From NCBI GenBank assembly GCA_038255145.1, contig JBBSLP010000096.1:1-14709 (forward strand): a stretch of 14,709 nt of DNA, given 5' to 3'. Source of the stretch: WHTX01 sp038255145 (lineage in GTDB: Bacteria > Actinomycetota > Acidimicrobiia > Acidimicrobiales > CAIXPF01). Made by a program: the position numbers and the translations under genes. Of this stretch, positions 6,059 through 13,320 are shown in pieces; position 1 is the stretch's first letter; each line of letters begins with the position of its first letter. The notes beneath the pieces were generated by a model. That model was not told where the DNA came from, searched no databases, and saw only the letters and a list, made by a program, of their open reading frames with translations.

Positions 6059-7546
6059 ATGCCCACGACGACCACCCTGCCCAGGCGGCGTGCCGGCTGG
6101 CAGGCCGCCTGGTTGGCCAACCCCCGCGTCGACCTGCTTGCCGCCCTGGTCGTGGCCCTGGCCCTCATCCCCGAGGCCATCGCCTTCTCCATCATCGCCG
6201 GCGTCGATCCCCAGGTCGGGCTGTACGCGTCGTTCTCCATCGCCATCGTCACCGCCTTCGCCGGGGGACGACCGGGGATGATCTCGGCGGCGACGGGGTC
6301 CATGGCCCTGGTCTTCGGCTCCCTGGTGCGGGCCCACGGCGTGCAGTACCTGTTCGCGGTGACCATCCTGACCGGGCTGATCCAGTACCTGTTCGGCGTG
6401 CTCGGTGTGGGCCGGCTCATGCGCTTCGTGCCCCGCACCGTCATGGTCGGGTTCATCAACGCCCTGGCCATCCTCATCTTCAAGGCCCAGATCGAACAGC
6501 TGGTCGGCGAGAGCTGGCAGGTGTACGCCCTCGTGGTGGTGGCCATCGCCCTGATCTGGGCCGTGCCCAAGCTGACCACGGCCGTGCCCGCCCCCCTGCT
6601 GGCCGTGGCCCTGGTGTCCGTCGCCGTGATCGTCCTGCACCTCGACGTGACCAGGGTGGGCGACATGGGTCGGCTGCCCGACGCCCTGCCCTGGGTGGCC
6701 CTGCCCGACGTTCCCTTCAGCCTGGAGACGCTGCGCATCCTCGCGCCGTACGCCTTCACCCTGTCGGTGGTGGGCCTGCTCGAGTCCCTGCTCACCGCCC
6801 AGCTGATCGACGACATCACCGACACCCCCTCGGACAAGGACCGCGAGTGCCGGGGCCAGGGCGTGGCCAACGTGGTCACCGGGTTCCTGGGGGGCATGGC
6901 CGGTTGCGCCGTGGTCGGGCAGTCGATGATCAACATGAAGTCGGGCGGGCGCACCCGGTTGTCGACCCTGGCGGCAGGGGTGTTCCTACTGGTCATGCTG
7001 CTGGTCTTCGGCCGGCAGGTGGCGGCCATCCCCATGGCCGCGCTGCTGGGGGTCATGATCGTGGTGTCGGCATTGACCTTCGACTGGTCGAGCATCCGGC
7101 CCTCGACCCTGCGCCGCACCCCGGTGGGCGAGACGGCGGTGATGGTGGTGACCGTGGCCATCGTGGTGGCCACGCACAACCTGGCCCTGGGCGTCATCGG
7201 CGGGGTGCTCCTGGCCGCGGTGTTCTTCGCCCGCCGGGTGGCCCGGGTGGCCGAGGTGACGAGCACGTTGGATGCCGGCGCCGACACCCGCACCTACACG
7301 GTGACCGGCGAGCTGTTCTTCGCCTCGACCAACGAGCTGGTGCACGACTTCGACTACGCCGATCCCGCCGGCCACGTGGTCATCGACCTGAGCGATGCCC
7401 ACGTGTGGGACAGCTCGGCCGTGGCCACCCTCGACGCCATCGTGGCCAAGTACGCCACCCGGGGTGTCGACGCCCACATCACCGGCCTCAACCCCCACTC
7501 CGAGGCTCTCCACAGCCGCCTCTCCGGCCAGTTCACCGCCCCCTGA
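6059..7546 (+). CDS. SulP family inorganic anion transporter with STAS domain
   Basis: This 495-residue inner-membrane transporter of the SLC26/SulP family moves sulfate, bicarbonate or a similar anion; the substrate cannot be told from sequence. The membrane part (about 24-392) has many hydrophobic helices and family landmarks: IPEAIAFSIIAGVDPQVGLYASF (37-59), RPGMISAATGSMALV (71-85), and CRGQGVANVVTGFLGGMAG (264-282) followed by INMKSGGRTRLS (291-302). The cytoplasmic STAS domain (about 410-490) contains VVIDLSDAHVWDSSAVATLD; its DSSA loop is where partner or regulatory contacts occur in STAS proteins. It is shorter than the ~550-residue average but similar to compact bacterial members. ATG 6059 is chosen because it follows the -10 box directly and gives a normal N-terminus; no carbonic anhydrase is adjacent. 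It is a single gene, divergent from the GYD-PlsC gene. Confidence 0.93.
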   Translation: MPTTTTLPRRRAGWQAAWLANPRVDLLAALVVALALIPEAIAFSIIAGVDPQVGLYASFSIAIVTAFAGGRPGMISAATGSMALVFGSLVRAHGVQYLFAVTILTGLIQYLFGVLGVGRLMRFVPRTVMVGFINALAILIFKAQIEQLVGESWQVYALVVVAIALIWAVPKLTTAVPAPLLAVALVSVAVIVLHLDVTRVGDMGRLPDALPWVALPDVPFSLETLRILAPYAFTLSVVGLLESLLTAQLIDDITDTPSDKDRECRGQGVANVVTGFLGGMAGCAVVGQSMINMKSGGRTRLSTLAAGVFLLVMLLVFGRQVAAIPMAALLGVMIVVSALTFDWSSIRPSTLRRTPVGETAVMVVTVAIVVATHNLALGVIGGVLLAAVFFARRVARVAEVTSTLDAGADTRTYTVTGELFFASTNELVHDFDYADPAGHVVIDLSDAHVWDSSAVATLDAIVAKYATRGVDAHITGLNPHSEALHSRLSGQFTAP

Positions 7547-7548
7547 AC

Positions 7549-7562
7549 CCCGGCGTCCCGGG
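7549..7562 (+). terminator. short hairpin after the SulP stop
   Basis: CCCGG-CGTC-CCGGG begins two bases after the TGA at 7544-7546. It is a tight 5-bp all-GC stem without a T-run, and a (GGTC)5 tract follows. A weak terminator is possible. Confidence 0.3.
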
Positions 7563-7565
7563 CCC

Positions 7566-7588
7566 GGTCGGTCGGTCGGTCGGTCGGT
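7566..7588 (+). repeat. tetranucleotide tract (GGTC)5 plus GGT
   Basis: Five perfect GGTC units and a partial sixth lie 19 bp after the SulP stop. Such tracts change length by slippage. It is outside any coding frame, so changes would not alter a protein. Confidence 0.9.
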
Positions 7589-7662
7589 GGACACACATCC
7601 CACCCTCGACCCGGTTCCACACCGCGGCGAATCGGCCACCCGCCCCCGCCCCCGGCGCCCTC

Positions 7663-7705
7663 CTGGGTGCAGTGACACCCGCTCAGCGGGCAAAGACGCA
7701 CCCAG
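7663..7705. terminator. nested hairpin in the convergent gap
   Basis: CTGGGTGC (7663-7670) pairs with GCACCCAG (7698-7705). Inside it CCCGC (7678-7682) pairs with GCGGG (7686-7690) around TCA. The two stems are separated by a symmetric 7-nt internal loop on each side. It can fold on both strands and lies 116 nt after the SulP stop. A shared end for both transcripts or a small structured RNA are the options. Confidence 0.4.
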
Positions 7706-7825
7706 AACCACGCCGACCACACCGGCCCCCAAACGACCACCACCAGCCCGTTCCGGGCGCGCCAGCCCACCCATGGGCGCCAACGCACCCAGACCTCCCC
7801 ACCTCAGCCCGCGACCACCACCCCT

Positions 7826-7848
7826 CCCCTCCCCAGCGCCCTTCTCGG
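7826..7848 (-). repeat. 23-bp G-rich word, copy B (3' flank of the lysophospholipase-like gene)
   Basis: Exact reverse-complement copy of 1451-1473. Read on the minus strand it lies 104 nt beyond the stop of the leftward hydrolase gene and 120 nt before the hairpin at 7663-7705. The order gene, G-rich word, hairpin is therefore the same as at copy A. Confidence 0.6.
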
Positions 7849-7952
7849 CCCACGCCCACGCCCACGGCCAATTTCGCCGTGATGCGGAACCAGGCCCGAA
7901 GCCACGCTGTTGGCCGGTCCGGGACGATCGACATCTCGTCCCCGGCGGGCGA

Positions 7953-8879
7953 TCAGCCGGCTGCCGGCAGCAGCACCCGGTCGAGCCAGGTGAGCAGGTC
8001 GTGGTGGACCTCGTCGCGGTTGGTCTCGTTGAAGACCTCGTGGCGGGCACCGGGGTAGAGGACCTCGGTCACGTCGAGGCCGGCGTCGCGGTAGCGGGCC
8101 GTCAGCTCGCGCACACCGTCGCCGAAGCGGCCCACGGGGTCCTGGTCGCCGCTGAGGATGAGGATGGGCAGGTCAGCGGGTACGGCCGTCGCCCGGCCCG
8201 AATCCCAGAGCTGGCCCCGACCGACGGACATGTCGAGCACGAAGCCGTTGCTGAGGGGGAACCCGCACCACGGGTCGTCCACGTACAGGCGGACCTCGTC
8301 GTGGTCCCGGCTCAGCCACTCGAAGCCGGTGGGCCCACCGTCGGGGGCCGAGTCGACGAAGGGCTGGTTGTGCCCGGCGAAGACCTGGTCGAACTGGGCC
8401 GAGGCCACATCTCTCCCCTCGGCCGCCACCGCGTCCACCAGGCGCTGGCGCATGTCGGCCGCGGCCAGGGCCGACGTCCCGCTCGACCCGCTCAGCGCCA
8501 CCGCCGCCAGCCCCGGCGCCCCCCGCAACACCACCTCCTGGGCCACGAAGGAACCCATGCTGTGGCCCACCAGCACCACGGGCACACCGGGGTGGGCGGC
8601 GGCGGCCAGGGCGGTGAGCTCGATGGCGTCGGTGACCATGCCGTCCCAGGCCCCGTCCCCACCCACGCCGGCGCGGTCCAGGGACCCGGCCGTCGCGCCG
8701 TGACCCCGGTGGTCGTCGGCGTATACGGCGAACCCGGCCCCGTTCAGCACCCGGGCCAGGCGGTCGTAGCGCCGGGCGTGCTCAGCCGCACCGTGAGCGA
8801 TGTGCACGACCCCCCTGACCTGGCCTTCGCCCGGCAGCCACCGGTAGAGGGCCACCGGGGTCCCGTCGGCCGCGTCCAT
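7953..8879 (-). CDS. alpha/beta hydrolase, monoacylglycerol lipase / lysophospholipase type (Hydrolase_4)
   Basis: This 308-residue cytoplasmic serine hydrolase probably acts on monoacylglycerols or lysophospholipids. Landmarks are HGAAEHARRYDRLA (29-42, the HGxxEHxxRY oxyanion loop typical of this subfamily), YADDHRGHG (53-61), nucleophile Ser107 in GHSMG, acid Asp247 in SGDQDPVG, and base His280 in ARHEVFNE. All catalytic residues are present and the length is normal. ATG 8879 is preceded by GGAG at 9 nt; the in-frame GTG at 8894 with GGGGGA upstream would add five residues and cannot be excluded. It is a single gene, divergent from the four-gene operon that begins at 9032 and convergent with SulP. 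Confidence 0.92.
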   Translation of the reverse strand: MDAADGTPVALYRWLPGEGQVRGVVHIAHGAAEHARRYDRLARVLNGAGFAVYADDHRGHGATAGSLDRAGVGGDGAWDGMVTDAIELTALAAAAHPGVPVVLVGHSMGSFVAQEVVLRGAPGLAAVALSGSSGTSALAAADMRQRLVDAVAAEGRDVASAQFDQVFAGHNQPFVDSAPDGGPTGFEWLSRDHDEVRLYVDDPWCGFPLSNGFVLDMSVGRGQLWDSGRATAVPADLPILILSGDQDPVGRFGDGVRELTARYRDAGLDVTEVLYPGARHEVFNETNRDEVHHDLLTWLDRVLLPAAG

Positions 8880-8974
8880 GCTCAACTGCTCCACGTGTCC
8901 CCCACCCTCGCCGCGGCGGGCCCGCGGACGGCACGACCCTGCCACAGCGGCGGGCCCCGAGGTGTCGATCGGAC

Positions 8975-8980
8975 TACGGT
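8975..8980 (+). promoter_or_regulatory. candidate -10 box (TACGGT) for the four-gene operon
   Basis: GGACTACGGTCC surrounds this box and differs by one base from GGACTACCGTCC before the EthD gene. The first start codon is about 50 nt away and has its own ribosome binding site, so this transcript would have a leader. Confidence 0.35.
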
Positions 8981-9031
8981 CCCGCGGCAGGTCCCCGGGG
9001 GGAGCTGGATCGACGAGGGAGCGCTGCCGTG

Positions 9032-9436
9032 ATGCCACCGGACGAGCTGTTGGAACGCCTGGCCGGCGTCCTACGCCACGAGATCGGCCCCGCCGTGGCC
9101 GACCCCTTCCCCCGCACCCAGGCCTTCATGGCCTCCGTGGTGCTGGAGAAGTTGGCCCGCCAGCTGGCCCTGGCCCCCACCCATGACCGGGCCGCGGCGG
9201 AGGGTCGTGCCACCCTGGCCGCCGACCTGACCGACCTGCTCGGCCCCTCTGTCCCCGCCGCGCTACAGGCGGCGGCGACGGCGGCCGCCGCCAGCGACGC
9301 CGCCCTCCCCGACCTGGTGGCCGCGGTGTACGCCGCCCGCGACGAGCTGGGCCCCGACCGCTTCGACACCGTCCTCGCCCGGGTGCGGGTCACCCTGCGG
9401 GCCGGGCTCGACCGCCAACTGGAGCACGCGTCATGA
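9032..9436 (+). CDS. small DUF6285-like protein
   Basis: 134 residues, mostly alpha-helical and Ala/Leu-rich, with no membrane segment or signal. The beginning (DELLERLAGVLRHEIGPAV, then QAFMASVVLEKLARQLAL) resembles DUF6285 proteins, which in actinobacteria often sit beside an ACAD10/11-like phosphotransferase, as here. That family has no known function; the family call is from pattern memory and is moderate. GAGGGAG (9015-9021) serves either GTG 9029 (7 nt) or ATG 9032 (10 nt); ATG is preferred. The stop overlaps the next start as ATGA, so the two are translationally coupled and likely work together. Confidence 0.75.
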   Translation: MPPDELLERLAGVLRHEIGPAVADPFPRTQAFMASVVLEKLARQLALAPTHDRAAAEGRATLAADLTDLLGPSVPAALQAAATAAAASDAALPDLVAAVYAARDELGPDRFDTVLARVRVTLRAGLDRQLEHAS

Positions 9437-10500
9437 GCGCCACCACCGGCTCCCCGGCCAAGGCTCCGGAGACCGCGGCGGACATGGAGGACCGCATCCG
9501 CGACGTCCTCGCCGCCCGCATGCCCGATGCCGCCGATCTGCGCCTCGAGGGCGTGGAGCGCATCGCCGTGGGCTGGTCCCACGAGACCTGGCTGTTCGAC
9601 GCCCGCTGGACCGAGGGCGGCACCCCCCGCACCCAGGGCCTGTGCCTGCGCCGCGACCCCGGCAACGCCCTGCTGCGGGAGATGTCCGACCTGGGCCGCC
9701 AGCACCGGGTGCTGCAGTGCCTCGAGCCCACGGCCGTGCCCACCCCCCGCAGCTACTTCTTCGAGGACGATCCCGCCGTGCTGGGCGCCCCCTTCCTGGT
9801 CATGGAGAAGGTGCCCGGCGTGTGCCCCAGCCCCTGGGGGCGCGACGGGCGGCGCTTCTACGAGGAGGCGGCCACCCGGGGCACCCTGCCCGTCAGCTTC
9901 ACCGACACCCTGTCCACCCTGCACACGCTCGACTGGCAGGCCGCGGGGCTGGACTTCCTCGGCGTCCCCGCCCCCGGGAAAGACTTCGCCCGCACCGAGG
10001 TGGCCAAGTGGCGGGCCCTGGCCGAGGCCTCCGGCGTCGAGCCCGACCCCGTCTTCGTCGACCTGCTGGGCTGGCTCGACGCCAACGCGCCCGACACCGA
10101 CCGGCTGGCCCTGGTCCACGGCGCCTACCGCACCGGCAACCTGCTCGTCCACGACGACCGGGTCTCCGCCGTGCTCGACTGGGAGACCCAGGTCATCGGC
10201 GACCCCCTCTACGACGTGGCCTACGTGTTGTCCGACCTGAACCGCGAGGGCACCGAACTGCTGTCCAACCTGGTCGACCGGGACGACTTCATCCGCCGCT
10301 ACGAGGCCGCCACCGGCATCGAGGTCGACCTCGACGTCTGCCGCTACTACGAGCTGCTCTACGGCATGCGCTCGGCCGCCTTCTGGATGAGCGCCTCGGG
10401 CCTGTTCGCCACCGGGGCCAACCCCGACCTGCGCCTGGCCCGCACGGCGTGGTCCATCCCCGTCGTCCTCGACCGGGCCGCCCGCCAGCTCGGCTATTGA
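9433..10500 (+). CDS. phosphotransferase-family protein (APH/ACAD10-11-like) with altered catalytic motif
   Basis: 355 residues of the aminoglycoside phosphotransferase / choline kinase fold, of the type (COG3173) found with acyl-CoA dehydrogenases, where hydroxyacyl-CoA or similar is phosphorylated. The N-lobe has GWSHETWLF (47-55) and LCLRRDPGN (70-78); FLVMEKVPG (121-129) is the hinge. The catalytic loop is HGAYRTGN (229-236): family members have HGD, and the aspartate expected at 231 is alanine (codon GCC at 10123-10125, one base from GAC). The metal-binding DWE (249-251) and GDPLYDVAYVL (256-266) are intact. It may be a pseudokinase, or use another residue, or the base may be an error. 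It overlaps its neighbour upstream by 4 nt. Its last five codons and stop are duplicated in tandem. Confidence 0.9.
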   Translation: MSATTGSPAKAPETAADMEDRIRDVLAARMPDAADLRLEGVERIAVGWSHETWLFDARWTEGGTPRTQGLCLRRDPGNALLREMSDLGRQHRVLQCLEPTAVPTPRSYFFEDDPAVLGAPFLVMEKVPGVCPSPWGRDGRRFYEEAATRGTLPVSFTDTLSTLHTLDWQAAGLDFLGVPAPGKDFARTEVAKWRALAEASGVEPDPVFVDLLGWLDANAPDTDRLALVHGAYRTGNLLVHDDRVSAVLDWETQVIGDPLYDVAYVLSDLNREGTELLSNLVDRDDFIRRYEAATGIEVDLDVCRYYELLYGMRSAAFWMSASGLFATGANPDLRLARTAWSIPVVLDRAARQLGY

Positions 10501-10520
10501 TCCCAGCTCGGCTATTGATC
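10485..10520 (+). repeat. perfect tandem duplication of 18 bp across a stop codon
   Basis: CCAGCTCGGCTATTGATC occurs at 10485-10502 and again at 10503-10520 with no base between. It covers the codons for QLGY, the TGA stop and 2 bp. Because 18 is a multiple of three, reading through the first stop would add SQLGY and meet an identical second stop. This looks like a recent slippage event. Confidence 0.95.
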
Positions 10521-10552
10521 AGGGTCGTCAGCGGAGATCCGGGGGAACCGAC

Positions 10553-11566
10553 ATGAGCGACGAGGGATCGGGCGGGGTGTTCACCGCCGATGACGATGGC
10601 TTCCACACCCACCTGCTGAGCGACCGGTGGTGGGAGACCGAGACGGCGTGGTTCTCGTTCCACGACCCCGCCCGGCGGCTGGGAGGCTGGCTCTACAGCA
10701 TGTTCCGCCCCAACATCGGCACCGTGGCCGGTGGGGTGTGGATCTGGGACGACAGCGCGCAGGTGCCCTGGGAGGTGCCGTACTCGGTCAACTACACCGC
10801 CCTGCACATGCCCACCGACGCCGACCTGCGCGACGTCACCCTGCCCACGGGGGTGTCGATCAGGGTGCTGGAGCCGACCCGGTCCTACCAGCTGTCCTAC
10901 GACGATGGCGACCGCCTGGCCCTGTCCCTGCGCTTCGACGGGGTCATGGCCCCCCAGCCGCTCACCGCGGTGGGTTCGACGTTCGGTTCGGCCCACCACT
11001 TCGACCAGATCGGCCACGTGCACGGCCGCCTGGTCCTGCACGGCGAGCGCATCGACATCGACTGCCTGGGCATGCGGGACCGCACCTGGGGACCGCGGCC
11101 CGAGCACCGTCCCCGTCAGGCCGCCTACGTGACCGGGGCCGTGGACGAGGGCCACGGCTTCCTGGCCGTCACCAACGGCAGCGCCGAGCGCGACCCCATC
11201 GCCTACGGCTTCCTGCGCCGTGACGGGGAGACGGCCGATCTGGTGGCCGGCGAGCGGCTCGTGGAACGCGACCCCGACGAGGGCTGGGTGACGAAGCTGA
11301 CCATCGAGGCCACCGACGTGCGGGGCCGGGTCCTGCGGGCCGTGGGTGAGCCCGTCAGCCGCATCATCATCAACCGCCACACCTTCATCGACATCAACAG
11401 CCTGGTGCGCTGGTACGTCGACGACGAGGGCGCCGGGGGCGACACCTCGGGCCAGGTCGCCTGGGGTGAGGACCAGGACATGTGGCCCGTGCATGCCTTC
11501 TCGGCCCGCCAGCGCGCGGCCCGGGCCGCCCGGGGTGGCTTCGCCGGCGGGCGGGTACAGCCGTGA
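10553..11566 (+). CDS. DUF7064/DUF7065-like protein (AttH/CrtC-like lipocalin fold)
   Basis: 337 residues, no signal peptide or membrane segment, rich in beta strands and aromatic residues. The pattern resembles the DUF7065-DUF7064 pair and more distantly the AttH/hydroxyneurosporene-synthase type double lipocalin barrel: FSFHDPARRLGGWLY (35-49) in the first half, and HGRLVLHGERIDIDCLGMRDRTWGPR in the second, the CxGMRDxTWGxR signature being the clearest mark. These proteins have no settled function; a lipid or terpenoid ligand is a plausible inference from the fold. GGGGGA stands 6 nt before ATG 10553. The stop is overlapped by the next start (GTGA), which ties it to the oxidoreductase. Confidence 0.75.
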   Translation: MSDEGSGGVFTADDDGFHTHLLSDRWWETETAWFSFHDPARRLGGWLYSMFRPNIGTVAGGVWIWDDSAQVPWEVPYSVNYTALHMPTDADLRDVTLPTGVSIRVLEPTRSYQLSYDDGDRLALSLRFDGVMAPQPLTAVGSTFGSAHHFDQIGHVHGRLVLHGERIDIDCLGMRDRTWGPRPEHRPRQAAYVTGAVDEGHGFLAVTNGSAERDPIAYGFLRRDGETADLVAGERLVERDPDEGWVTKLTIEATDVRGRVLRAVGEPVSRIIINRHTFIDINSLVRWYVDDEGAGGDTSGQVAWGEDQDMWPVHAFSARQRAARAARGGFAGGRVQP

Positions 11567-12579
11567 AGCTCGACGCCCGGCTGCGCAACGGCATGACCCA
11601 TGCCGCCGAGGACGCCCGTGACGCCGAGGAGATCGGCTTCGACGGGGCGTGGAACACCGAGAACCAGGCCGACCCCTTCCTGCCGCTGACCCTGGCCGCC
11701 GAGCACACCGAGCGCATCGTGCTGGGGCCGTCCGTCGCCATCGCCTTCGCCCGCACCCCCATGACGGTGGCCTACGCCGCCGTCGACCTGCAGCGGTACT
11801 CGGGTGGACGCTTCGTGTTGGGCCTGGGCAGCCAGATCCGCCCCCACATCGAGAAGCGCTTCTCCATGCCCTGGTCCCAGCCCGCGGCCCGCATGCGCGA
11901 GTTCGTGGTCGCCCTGCGGGCCATCTGGCGGTCGTGGGACACGGGTGAGCCCCTCGACCACCGGGGCGACTTCTACACCCACTCGCTGATGACGCCGAAC
12001 TTCCGGCCCCAACCCAACCCCTTCGGGCCGCCCCACGTGTTCCTCGCCGCGGTGGGGCCCCGCATGCTGGCCGTGACCGGCGAGGTGGCCGACGGGCTGC
12101 TGGCCCACCCCTTCCTCACCGAGCGCTACCTGCGCGAGGTGGCCGTGCCCGCCCTCGAGGCGGGACGGGCCCGGTCGGGCCAGACCATGGACGGCTTCGA
12201 GATCGGCCTGTCGGCCTTCGTGGCCCTCGACGACGCCGACGTCGAAGCCGTGCGCCGGCAGATCTCCTTCTACGGCTCGACCCCGGCGTACCGCCCCGTG
12301 CTCGACCTGCACGGCTGGGGTGACCTGCAGACCGAGCTCAACGTGCTGTCCAAGCAGGGCCGTTGGGACGACATGGTGCCCCTGGTCGACGACGACGTGC
12401 TGCACGCCATGTGCGTGGTGGGCAGCCCGACCGAGGTGGCCCGCCAGCTCGTCGAACGCTACGGCGACGTGGCCCACCGCCTGCGCTTCAACCGACCCGG
12501 CGACGTGCCCTCCCCCCGTCGCTTCGCCGAGCTCGTCGACGCCATGCGGGCCCGCGAGCGCCCCGCGTCCCGTTGGTGA
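11563..12579 (+). CDS. LLM-class F420-dependent oxidoreductase (MSMEG_2256 / TIGR03617 type)
   Basis: 338 residues of the luciferase-like TIM-barrel family (PF00296). The sequence closely follows the TIGR03617 pattern: EEIGFDGAWNTENQADPFLPLTLAAEHT near the N-terminus, IAFARTPMTVAY, LQRYSGGRFVLGLGSQ, IEKRFSMPWSQPAARMREFV, and VFLAAVGPRMLAVTGEVADGLLAHPF. Hydride transfer to or from an unknown organic substrate with cofactor F420 is expected; F420 rather than FMN follows from the family, not from a residue visible here. The start is GTG 11563 (VKLDARLRNG), overlapping the upstream stop by 4 nt. It is the last gene of the operon and is followed by a hairpin at 12591-12609. Confidence 0.93.
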   Translation: MKLDARLRNGMTHAAEDARDAEEIGFDGAWNTENQADPFLPLTLAAEHTERIVLGPSVAIAFARTPMTVAYAAVDLQRYSGGRFVLGLGSQIRPHIEKRFSMPWSQPAARMREFVVALRAIWRSWDTGEPLDHRGDFYTHSLMTPNFRPQPNPFGPPHVFLAAVGPRMLAVTGEVADGLLAHPFLTERYLREVAVPALEAGRARSGQTMDGFEIGLSAFVALDDADVEAVRRQISFYGSTPAYRPVLDLHGWGDLQTELNVLSKQGRWDDMVPLVDDDVLHAMCVVGSPTEVARQLVERYGDVAHRLRFNRPGDVPSPRRFAELVDAMRARERPASRW

Positions 12580-12590
12580 CCCCGACCGTG

Positions 12591-12609
12591 CCCGCCGTCT
12601 CATGGCGGG
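12591..12609 (+). terminator. hairpin ending the four-gene operon
   Basis: CCCGCC-GTCTCAT-GGCGGG, a perfect 6-bp GC stem with a 7-nt loop, lies 11 nt after the oxidoreductase stop and just before the EthD promoter. No T-run is present. Confidence 0.4.
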
Positions 12610-12621
12610 GTGTCCGCGGAC

Positions 12622-12627
12622 TACCGT
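12622..12627 (+). promoter_or_regulatory. -10 box (TACCGT) for a leaderless EthD-protein transcript
   Basis: TACCGT lies 7 nt before ATG 12635 with no ribosome binding site between, so the transcript would begin at or within a base or two of the ATG. Context GGACTACCGTCC nearly matches the operon promoter at 8971-8982. Confidence 0.5.
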
Positions 12628-12634
12628 CCGGTAC

Positions 12635-13276
12635 ATGCTGAAGAGGATCTTCGCCGTCCGCCGCCGCGATGGGGTGGACCACGACAAGCTGGTCGCGGCC
12701 TGGGAGGGCGAGCACGTCGCCAACGTCGTGGCCGACATGGACCCCGACCGCTACGCCGTCACCTTCTTCCGCCAGCGCCCCGACAGCATCTTCGACGGCA
12801 TGGCCGCGTTGGGCTTCGAGGACGGGGCCCGGGGCCGAGCCCAGTTCACGCCCACCGACCCGCCCCGGGCGTCGGCCAGCGACGAGCTGTCGCGCTCGGC
12901 GGGCAAGGGCACCTTCATCTTCGACGCCACCGAACGGGTCATGGCCGACGGCCCCCGGGGACCGTTCAAGAGCGTGGTCTTCGTGACCAAGAAGCCCGGG
13001 GTGCCCATGGCCGACTTCGCCGGGCACTGGCTCGAGGTCCACGCCCCCAACGCCATCAACTCCAGCGACACGGCCGACGGCGGGTTCCGCTACGTGACCT
13101 CCATCGGTCACGACCTGCCCGACGACGCCCGCTTCCACGGCATCACCGAGGTGTACTACGACAACAGCGCGGCGTGGAAGGCCCACGGCGCCCGCATCCG
13201 CCCCGACGGCTTCGACGAGGTGGCCATCGTCGCCCCCGACGCCTTCTTCGTGGGCCGGGAGCTCCTCGTCCGCTGA
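12635..13276 (+). CDS. tandem EthD-domain protein
   Basis: 213 residues made of two dimeric alpha/beta-barrel (EthD, PF07110-like) halves: LKRIFAVRRRDGVDHDKLVAAWEGEHV at the N-terminus and FKSVVFVTKKPGVPMADFAGHWLEVHAPNAI from about residue 111. Both show the strand, then a helix with W or HW followed by EH or VHA, typical of the family. EthD proteins are small accessory proteins of oxidative catabolism (the name comes from ETBE degradation). A single chain with two domains would form the barrel within itself. There is no known catalytic residue to inspect. ATG 12635 follows a -10 box directly. It lies between two oxidoreductase genes, which agrees with an accessory role. Confidence 0.82.
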   Translation: MLKRIFAVRRRDGVDHDKLVAAWEGEHVANVVADMDPDRYAVTFFRQRPDSIFDGMAALGFEDGARGRAQFTPTDPPRASASDELSRSAGKGTFIFDATERVMADGPRGPFKSVVFVTKKPGVPMADFAGHWLEVHAPNAINSSDTADGGFRYVTSIGHDLPDDARFHGITEVYYDNSAAWKAHGARIRPDGFDEVAIVAPDAFFVGRELLVR

Positions 13277-13286
13277 GCGACGGCCC

Positions 13287-13306
13287 GCCGCCGGGGGGAC
13301 GGCGGC
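13287..13306 (+). terminator. hairpin after the EthD-protein gene
   Basis: GCCGCC-GGGGGGAC-GGCGGC begins 10 nt after the stop and ends exactly where the next -10 box starts. The stem is 6 bp. It could end the EthD transcript or shape the promoter. Confidence 0.3.
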
Positions 13307-13312
13307 TACGTT
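13307..13312 (+). promoter_or_regulatory. -10 box (TACGTT) for a leaderless nitronate-monooxygenase transcript
   Basis: TACGTT lies 8 nt before ATG 13321 and the 8 nt contain no Shine-Dalgarno sequence. It is the same hexamer as before the SulP gene. Confidence 0.5.
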
Positions 13313-13320
13313 CGCCATCC

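Larger units (their letters stand above)
7547..7952. other. 406-bp non-coding gap between convergent genes
   Basis: No frame here has coding character; the top strand is strongly C-rich in long stretches. It holds the hairpin at 7549-7562, the (GGTC)5 tract, a nested hairpin at 7663-7705, an 11-bp direct repeat ACGCACCCAGA (7696-7706 and 7783-7793) and copy B of the 23-bp word at 7826-7848. The downstream ends of both converging transcripts fall here, and a small RNA read leftward cannot be excluded. Confidence 0.6.

Noticed and set aside
7547..7952. Hidden small protein gene in the convergent gap
   Set aside because: Frames here are Pro/Thr- or Gly/Arg-rich with no start plus ribosome binding site and no family likeness.
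7395..9032. 545-codon plus-strand open frame across the SulP end, the gap and the hydrolase
   Set aside because: It overlaps two well-supported genes in other frames or strands and its Pro/Arg-rich translation has no domain.
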